Position numbers and translations under genes: made by a program | Part shown: piece by piece, positions 30,588-34,063 of the stretch | Layout: every line of letters starts with the position of its first letter | Numbering within the stretch: position 1 is the first letter of the stretch | The notes under the pieces: generated by a model | What the model was told of the DNA's origin: nothing | Databases searched by the model: none | The model's input: only the letters and a program-made list of their open reading frames with translations | Origin: a virus | IMG/VR virus record: IMGVR_UViG_3300031227_004885 | Location: 1 to 34,063 of that record | Length of the DNA: 34,063 nucleotides | Reading direction: 5' to 3' (one strand)

Positions 30588-30779
30588 CTATGTACTTAAT
30601 TCTACTGAATTTAGCTGTGGATAAGACCATGTCATCCACTTATGGCAATTACACCGTTTATGCTCAACTGTATTTGCAGTCTCAACGGTTTCACCACATA
30701 GACATGTCCACAGGACTATTGGGTATTGAGCACATAAATCAGCTCGTGCTTTTGCTTCATTTTCTGGTTCTTGTATCAT
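30588..30779 (-). CDS. Small Cys-rich protein (63 aa)
   Basis: A 63-residue protein with CLCG and CNCH Cys clusters (residues about 26-29 and 43-46), suggesting one bound zinc ion, and a Trp-rich end (KWMTWSYPQ). ATG at 30779 has AAGGAAATGAG upstream and lies within the end of the next gene. Family not recognised. Confidence 0.6.
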   Translation of the reverse strand: MIQEPENEAKARADLCAQYPIVLWTCLCGETVETANTVEHKRCNCHKWMTWSYPQLNSVELST

Positions 30780-31005
30780 TTCTCATTTCCTTAATTATTG
30801 TATTAACAATATCATGATAACACCATACATACACTTGCTCAATCCACTTATTTTCAGGTGGGTACAATTTATTACACATCATTACTCCACTATTCAAAAC
30901 TTTGTTATATGCTTCATTATATATTTCATCTACTAAATCTAAGATATATTGAGGAACTTCATTCAAATCTATCCCATGATGATACAAATCCGATTCTAAA
31001 CTCAT
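30757..31005 (-). CDS. Hypothetical acidic protein (82 aa)
   Basis: The ATG at 31005 (MSLESDLYHHGIDLNEVPQY) with a near-perfect GGAGG site is the true start; a longer frame from 31068 lies inside the upstream gene. The product is acidic and helical (ILDLVDEIYNEAYNKVL) and ends in a basic tail. It overlaps the next gene by 23 bases. Function unknown. Confidence 0.6.
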   Translation of the reverse strand: MSLESDLYHHGIDLNEVPQYILDLVDEIYNEAYNKVLNSGVMMCNKLYPPENKWIEQVYVWCYHDIVNTIIKEMRNDTRTRK

Positions 31006-31006
31006 A

Positions 31007-31306
31007 TTATCCTCCAAATTGTGGTCTTTCACAGTCTGGATCATGGGCGTCACAATTACAAGTTCCATCCAGACAATTTGGTGGTTTTAACGCTTGCTTA
31101 AGCTGTTTTCTCAATTCAAGGTTCTTTTTTCTTACTTTTCTCAATTGCTTCCGTAATTTATCCACTTCATCGAAATACTCTTCGACATGGTCGGCCGGAA
31201 TCTGCAAATATGAATTTTTCTTAACCCATTTGCCAAAAGCAATATAATGATCTTTTCTACTAAACATAAATCTTGGTCTACTCCTCACTACACTCATTAT
31301 GAGCAT
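31007..31306 (-). CDS. Coiled-coil protein with C-terminal Cys/His cluster (99 aa)
   Basis: A 99-residue protein. The middle is a basic Lys/Leu coiled coil (LRKQLRKVRKKNLELRKQLKQ, about residues 51-71) and the end has CLDGTCNCDAHDPDC, a possible metal site. ATG at 31306; an ATG at 31297 (MSVV) is also possible. Coiled coil plus metal site suggests a small nucleic-acid-binding or regulatory protein. Unknown. Confidence 0.55.
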   Translation of the reverse strand: MLIMSVVRSRPRFMFSRKDHYIAFGKWVKKNSYLQIPADHVEEYFDEVDKLRKQLRKVRKKNLELRKQLKQALKPPNCLDGTCNCDAHDPDCERPQFGG

Positions 31307-31640
31307 ACCTTTCAGTTTGAGTCATACAATCACAAAAGTACTCATCACCATACCCATTAGAAACAAGTCCATCACCAGTACAGTTTCGCTCAGAACATAT
31401 ACGAAGTCCAAGAAACTCACGAACTTTCCAATATAAGTCTTCATGGTGTGCATTGCTTATAAAATGATGGTCATAAAATTCTTGGATAATTTCCTTGGCT
31501 TCTGCTAGGTCTCCACACACGAGGCATATGCCGGGTGTTACAGGGTAGTCTCTAGCTTGTTTTGCAATTGACTGCTTCATATGCTCAGAACCAGATCCTC
31601 TATCATAATCATCACTATAATCTTCTTCTTCACTTGACAT
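31278..31640 (-). CDS. Acidic Cys-containing protein (120 aa)
   Basis: A 120-residue protein with a very acidic start (MSSEEEDYSDDYDRG), a CLVCG knuckle (about residues 39-43) and later CSERNC and CDC clusters that could complete a zinc site. ATG at 31640 has GAGG upstream and overlaps the upstream gene by 11 bases. Family not recognised. Confidence 0.55.
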   Translation of the reverse strand: MSSEEEDYSDDYDRGSGSEHMKQSIAKQARDYPVTPGICLVCGDLAEAKEIIQEFYDHHFISNAHHEDLYWKVREFLGLRICSERNCTGDGLVSNGYGDEYFCDCMTQTERYAHNECSEE

Positions 31641-31860
31641 AAGTTACCTCATTCTTTGGTTTAAATTTTCCACACCATTCATAACCACGAGTTTGTACTG
31701 GCCAATCAATAGTTTCATATCCATCAACTATGCGCCGTTCTACCGGGGGACATTCACGACAATTACCAACTGGACTAAATGAACAACCACTAGATGCTAT
31801 TCGTAATTGCCAGAAATGGCAAACTTCACAACAGTCTTTAATCTTCTTCGTTTTCATCAT
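31630..31860 (-). CDS. Small Cys-rich phage protein (CxxCxFW type)
   Basis: A 76-residue protein with the layout CCEVCHFWQL, then CSFSPVGNCRECPPVERR, then WPVQTRGYEWCGKF. This C-x-x-C-x-F-W ... G-x-C-R-x-x-P-P ... W-P-x-T ... W-C-G-x-F pattern recurs in many tailed phages as a small, probably zinc-binding protein of unknown role. ATG at 31860 has AGAGGT upstream. The family match is good but functionally uninformative. Confidence 0.7.
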   Translation of the reverse strand: MMKTKKIKDCCEVCHFWQLRIASSGCSFSPVGNCRECPPVERRIVDGYETIDWPVQTRGYEWCGKFKPKNEVTYVK

Positions 31861-32182
31861 ACCTCTTTGGAGTCATTGTTTCATTTAAGTGCTCAATATG
31901 GTAATGCTGGATCATAAGCAACGCTAATGTTTTGAGAAGTCCTTTGACTAAACATGTTATTGCCATATCTGGTAAATCATTCTTTACAGCTTCTACAAAA
32001 GTCGGAATATCAATCAATTCATACTTTGGTGCATAGTAACACTTTCCCATGCCTTCATAATGGACACATGTTTTTGGACTACATTCCGGACACTCTTTAC
32101 CTTCTTCACATTTTCCATCTGTAGTATTTTTAATTTTTATTGGGCCATTAGCATCATAACCTTCAAATTCTTCATTATTCAT
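31838..32182 (-). CDS. Hypothetical Cys-rich protein (114 aa)
   Basis: The ATG at 32182 (MNNEEFEGYDANGPIKI) with TGGAG upstream is the true start. It has a CPECSPKTC-type metal motif (about residues 30-38), then CYYAPKYELIDI and a helical, partly hydrophobic stretch LVKGLLKTLALLMIQHYH, which may be amphipathic. It overlaps the YopX-like gene by 8 bases. Function unknown. Confidence 0.55.
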   Translation of the reverse strand: MNNEEFEGYDANGPIKIKNTTDGKCEEGKECPECSPKTCVHYEGMGKCYYAPKYELIDIPTFVEAVKNDLPDMAITCLVKGLLKTLALLMIQHYHIEHLNETMTPKRYDENEED

Positions 32183-32660
32183 AATCAACTCCATCATGTA
32201 TAGTACCAATTACTGTACATGAATAATAATAGTCCTGCAGTAATAATGTATTAACTAATTTCTCTGAGTGTATCTCACCACCATATATCGGCGAAGATCT
32301 CACTTCATAGTCATCCGAGTCATATGATGGGCATTCAGGACATTCAAGCTTTACAATGTCACCTTCATACATTGGTTTTTGTAATTTGTCTGATACTGTT
32401 AGATATTGGCCAATAGTTTGTTTTATAACAGCAAACCAATAACCAAATATCAACTCACCACCACAATGTGCTTCGCCAGTCTTACTTTCCGGTCCACCAA
32501 TGTATCTATACGGAAGTATGAAATATCGGTCGTGTTTTATCACGAGGCTACCATGCACCCAGTCGCCTGGAGTTATGTTAGCTGTTCCACTTCTATTCAT
32601 ATTGTTTCCACTGGATAATATTTTACCACGAAAATCCATAAATGGAAAGTCATTATTCAT
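32175..32660 (-). CDS. YopX-like protein
   Basis: The ATG at 32660 (MNNDFPFMDFRGKILS) has AAGGAG upstream. The protein matches the YopX pattern: FRGKIL near the start, GDWVHGSLVI, then QTIGQYLTVSDKLQKPMYEGDIVKL, and a closing YYSCTVIGTIHDG. YopX proteins are small beta-barrel proteins found widely in phages and prophages, of unknown biochemical role. It has an inserted CPECP loop. It is clearly phage-type and undamaged. Confidence 0.8.
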   Translation of the reverse strand: MNNDFPFMDFRGKILSSGNNMNRSGTANITPGDWVHGSLVIKHDRYFILPYRYIGGPESKTGEAHCGGELIFGYWFAVIKQTIGQYLTVSDKLQKPMYEGDIVKLECPECPSYDSDDYEVRSSPIYGGEIHSEKLVNTLLLQDYYYSCTVIGTIHDGVDYE

Positions 32661-32811
32661 TTTTGTCTCCTTGTAATATCCAGTATGGTTCTTGTACATC
32701 TGAGTATGGACATCTAACTGGTTTAGCTTTATTTGGATTTACAACAATAAGTGTGCATGGGCAACAATCATTAGTAGAACAAGCATCACATTTGAATATA
32801 TCTATGTACAT
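32653..32811 (-). CDS. Small Cys-rich protein (52 aa)
   Basis: The ATG at 32811 (MYIDIFKCDAC) with GGGGAAAT upstream is chosen over a frame start at 32835. Cys residues occur in CDAC, DCCPC and RCPY, enough for one zinc site. It overlaps the next gene by 8 bases. Family not recognised. Confidence 0.5.
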   Translation of the reverse strand: MYIDIFKCDACSTNDCCPCTLIVVNPNKAKPVRCPYSDVQEPYWILQGDKNE

Positions 32812-32849
32812 AATATTTCCCCTATTGGGCTGCAATAATAATAATACGT

Positions 32850-33098
32850 CTAAGGTTTAAAACGATAAAAACTCTTAGGACTTCTCATGAAGTATCGATA
32901 CACTTCAACTACGAACACGAAAGCCCCGACAAATGTAAGAATGAAATAGAGCGGCATCCGTATCATACGTGCAATTTCATTAATGCAGCCTGACCGGGCT
33001 TTAATAAACGGTATAAGCTTGTAGTCTGTAAACTCATATGAGCATATTACATAAACAATATTAAATACCATATAGGCTATTAAAAAATTAATGTGCAT
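32850..33098 (-). CDS. Small protein with two membrane segments (82 aa)
   Basis: An 82-residue protein with two hydrophobic segments: about residues 4-20 (NFLIAYMVFNIVYVICS) and about 49-68 (PLYFILTFVGAFVFVVEVYR), separated by a short basic loop. The end is basic (FMRSPKSFYRFKP). A small two-helix membrane protein may be a holin- or superinfection-type protein, but no family is recognised. It is the only membrane protein in this block. Confidence 0.6.
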   Translation of the reverse strand: MHINFLIAYMVFNIVYVICSYEFTDYKLIPFIKARSGCINEIARMIRMPLYFILTFVGAFVFVVEVYRYFMRSPKSFYRFKP

Positions 33099-33204
33099 GT
33101 TTTTTCTTACTTCTAGTTTTACAATCAGAACAAAATACTAATACTTTAGGTTCAAGTTCAGTTTCAGGTTTTCGTCGTAAAAGGATTCTCATAAACTTAT
33201 TCAT
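33088..33204 (-). CDS. Small protein with CSDC motif (38 aa)
   Basis: An ATG at 33204 opens a 38-codon frame ending in TAA at 33088-33090: it begins MNKFMRILLRRKPETELEP and ends with CSDCKTRSKKKHAH, a possible zinc-knuckle-like basic tail. Its ATG overlaps the upstream stop as ATGA and its end overlaps the membrane protein's start by 11 bases, as expected in a tight phage operon. Confidence 0.5.
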   Translation of the reverse strand: MNKFMRILLRRKPETELEPKVLVFCSDCKTRSKKKHAH

Positions 33205-33404
33205 TTTAATAATTCTGCTTTCAGTAATAAATATTCTTCTTCTTCCATTCTGTACCCATCGAGTACACGGTCAACAATACCAACAATTGTATCATCCCAA
33301 TCAACCACAGCTGTTTCACCTATGACAAACAGAATATCTTTGAGATGTTTGATTTCATCAGTAAGAGCATCATATTGAGATTTTCCTATTAAGAATGATT
33401 CCAT
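33201..33404 (-). CDS. Small acidic helical protein (67 aa)
   Basis: A 67-residue protein beginning MESFLIGKSQYDALTDEI with an acidic C-terminal helix (MEEEEYLLLKAELLK). ATG at 33404 has AAAGGAAA upstream. Function unknown. Confidence 0.55.
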   Translation of the reverse strand: MESFLIGKSQYDALTDEIKHLKDILFVIGETAVVDWDDTIVGIVDRVLDGYRMEEEEYLLLKAELLK

Positions 33405-33425
33405 TATTATATTTCCTTTATCATA

Positions 33426-33623
33426 TTAAAGTAAACATGTCGGACTACACTTCGGACATGGACAGGATATCATATGAACACAGATACGTCCCATGTCATC
33501 ACGGCCAGTACCATGACATGTGGGACATAAGTCATGCAGGCATTGCTGTGGCTGTTGCCCAGGCCATTGTTTATGTTCTGCATTATCACAGTGTGTATGG
33601 TCGTCATATCTCATATTACACAT
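33426..33623 (-). CDS. Small DnaJ-type Cys-rich protein (65 aa)
   Basis: A 65-residue protein with CPTCHGTG (about residues 33-40), the CxxCxGxG motif of DnaJ zinc fingers, plus a second set in CPCPKC and a His/Cys-rich start. ATG at 33623 has AAGGAG nine bases upstream. It is the first gene of the small-protein block and is about 40 bases downstream of a possible promoter. Such mini zinc fingers recur in phages with no known role. Confidence 0.6.
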   Translation of the reverse strand: MCNMRYDDHTHCDNAEHKQWPGQQPQQCLHDLCPTCHGTGRDDMGRICVHMISCPCPKCSPTCLL

Positions 33624-33662
33624 ATATTAAATCTCCTTCGTCATAACATCATTAATATACGC

Positions 33663-33668
33663 ATTATA
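33663..33668 (-). promoter_or_regulatory. Possible -10 box for the small-protein block
   Basis: On the minus strand TATAAT (preceded by TTG) lies 40 bases before the ATG at 33623. A -35 is weak, the 17-base-spaced hexamer being only loosely related to TTGACA. The start would fall near 33656, leaving a leader of about 33 bases with the AAGGAG site. Confidence 0.35.
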
Positions 33669-33776
33669 CAATATAGAGAAATATAAGAATGCTAAAAAAA
33701 GTATTTCATGGGACGCCAACAAAAAAAGCCTGGCTAACCCCCGCCAAAATTCAGATATTGGGTGTGTAGGCCATGC

Positions 33777-33847
33777 ACTTCACATATATAGAATTAGGTA
33801 GAGGCCCCGGGAAAATCTACAGTAACCATATTCTTTATATGTGAAGT
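33777..33847. repeat. Long nested inverted repeat
   Basis: Bases 33777-33794 (ACTTCACATATATAGAAT) pair with 33830-33847 with 17 of 18 matches. Inside the 35-base loop GTAGA (33798-33802) pairs with TCTAC (33816-33820) around CCCGGG. It can form a large hairpin or cruciform between the repeat region and the small-protein block. It could be a regulatory or replication structure; no U-tract follows. Confidence 0.65.
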
Positions 33848-33933
33848 ATTATTTTTTAGCCCTTGCGATTTGAATACTGACCCTCAAAAATGTGTACATT
33901 TACGATATGAATTCGCGTGAATTAAAACACGAC

Positions 33934-34045
33934 AATGTGTATCGTGTATTATGTCAATACATCGTGACATCATTGTGTATCATGTATGTCGTATATACAT
34001 ATAAAAAAATATGTCACGACGTCGTGACATTGACGTCGTGACATT
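33934..34045. repeat. Iteron-like repeat array with 20-bp palindrome
   Basis: TCGTGACAT occurs at 33962-33970, 34022-34030 and 34036-34044, and inverted at 34011-34019. The 20-bp palindrome ATGTCACGACGTCGTGACAT fills 34011-34030. GACGTCGTGACATT is tandemly repeated at 34018-34031 and 34032-34045. A separate pair, TGTGTATCGTGTAT (33936-33949) and TGTGTATCATGTAT (33974-33987), differs at one base. This looks like an operator or origin for repressor/initiator dimers. Nothing coding is seen in 33624-34063. Confidence 0.65.
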
Positions 34046-34063
34046 AACACGAATAACGATATG

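Noticed and set aside
33952-33957. TTGACA -35 in the right-hand repeat region
   Set aside because: No acceptable -10 at 15-19 bases on the minus strand.

Overview
This window is part of an AT-rich, double-stranded DNA tailed-phage genome (Caudoviricetes). A prophage is possible, but no integrase, att site or flanking bacterial gene is visible. Every convincing gene lies on the minus strand, so transcription runs from position 34063 towards 1. The window ends inside a gene at the left (tail assembly chaperone, 1..399) and in a non-coding repeat region at the right. A TTGACA-N17-TATATT promoter followed by a close match to the gammaproteobacterial rRNA leader boxA (30281..30296) points to a gammaproteobacterial host. 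Tail terminator followed directly by tail tube, with no sheath gene between them, points to a siphovirus. Both points are inference. || Layout in the direction of transcription. (1) 34063-33624: non-coding, with iteron-like TCGTGACAT repeats, a perfect 20-bp palindrome and a long nested inverted repeat. (2) 33623-30426: thirteen short, tightly overlapping genes, many encoding Cys-rich mini-proteins, plus a YopX-like protein and a two-helix membrane protein. (3) 30425-29391: a roughly 1-kb leader with a strong sigma70-type promoter, a boxA-like site, two tandem copies of a structured RNA module, one 36-codon gene, and AT-rich hairpins before terS. (4) 29390-16954: packaging and head genes: small terminase, large terminase, a SAP/HeH-like protein, portal, a membrane-anchored protein, a collagen-like tail fibre with collar domain, prohead protease, scaffold, decoration-like protein and major capsid protein. 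A small sugar module (GT2 plus a CMP-sugar synthetase-like protein) sits just after the fibre. (5) 16926-16897: an intrinsic terminator directly after the capsid gene. (6) 16864-3777: a 13-kb, thirteen-gene glycan and small-molecule cluster. (7) 3775-1: head-tail connection and tail genes. || The unusual part is the cluster in (6), which lies between the capsid gene and the connector genes that normally follow it. It encodes a 1018-residue fusion (GT4-like, GT8, methyltransferase and ParB-like domains), a DUF115-like protein, two more methyltransferases of the class I and FkbM types, a CmcI-like protein, a GT2 and another GT4-like enzyme, a CMP-Kdo synthetase-like enzyme, a D-2-hydroxyacid dehydrogenase, an HpcH/HpaI-type aldolase, an NAD-dependent epimerase, and two radical SAM enzymes (one SPASM-like, one B12-binding). 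With the second GT2/KdsB-like pair beside the tail fibre, this looks like a phage-borne pathway that makes a 2-keto-3-deoxy or other acidic sugar, activates it with CMP, modifies it and transfers it to a target. The target could be the virion or the host surface polysaccharide. That scheme is inferred from the families present; product and acceptor are unknown. || Two tail proteins also carry extra domains (DUF1566/Lcl_C on the tail terminator, an Ig/FN3-like domain on the tail tube). The decoration-protein and tail-tube genes share a 21-bp upstream repeat that may be a phage-specific late control element.
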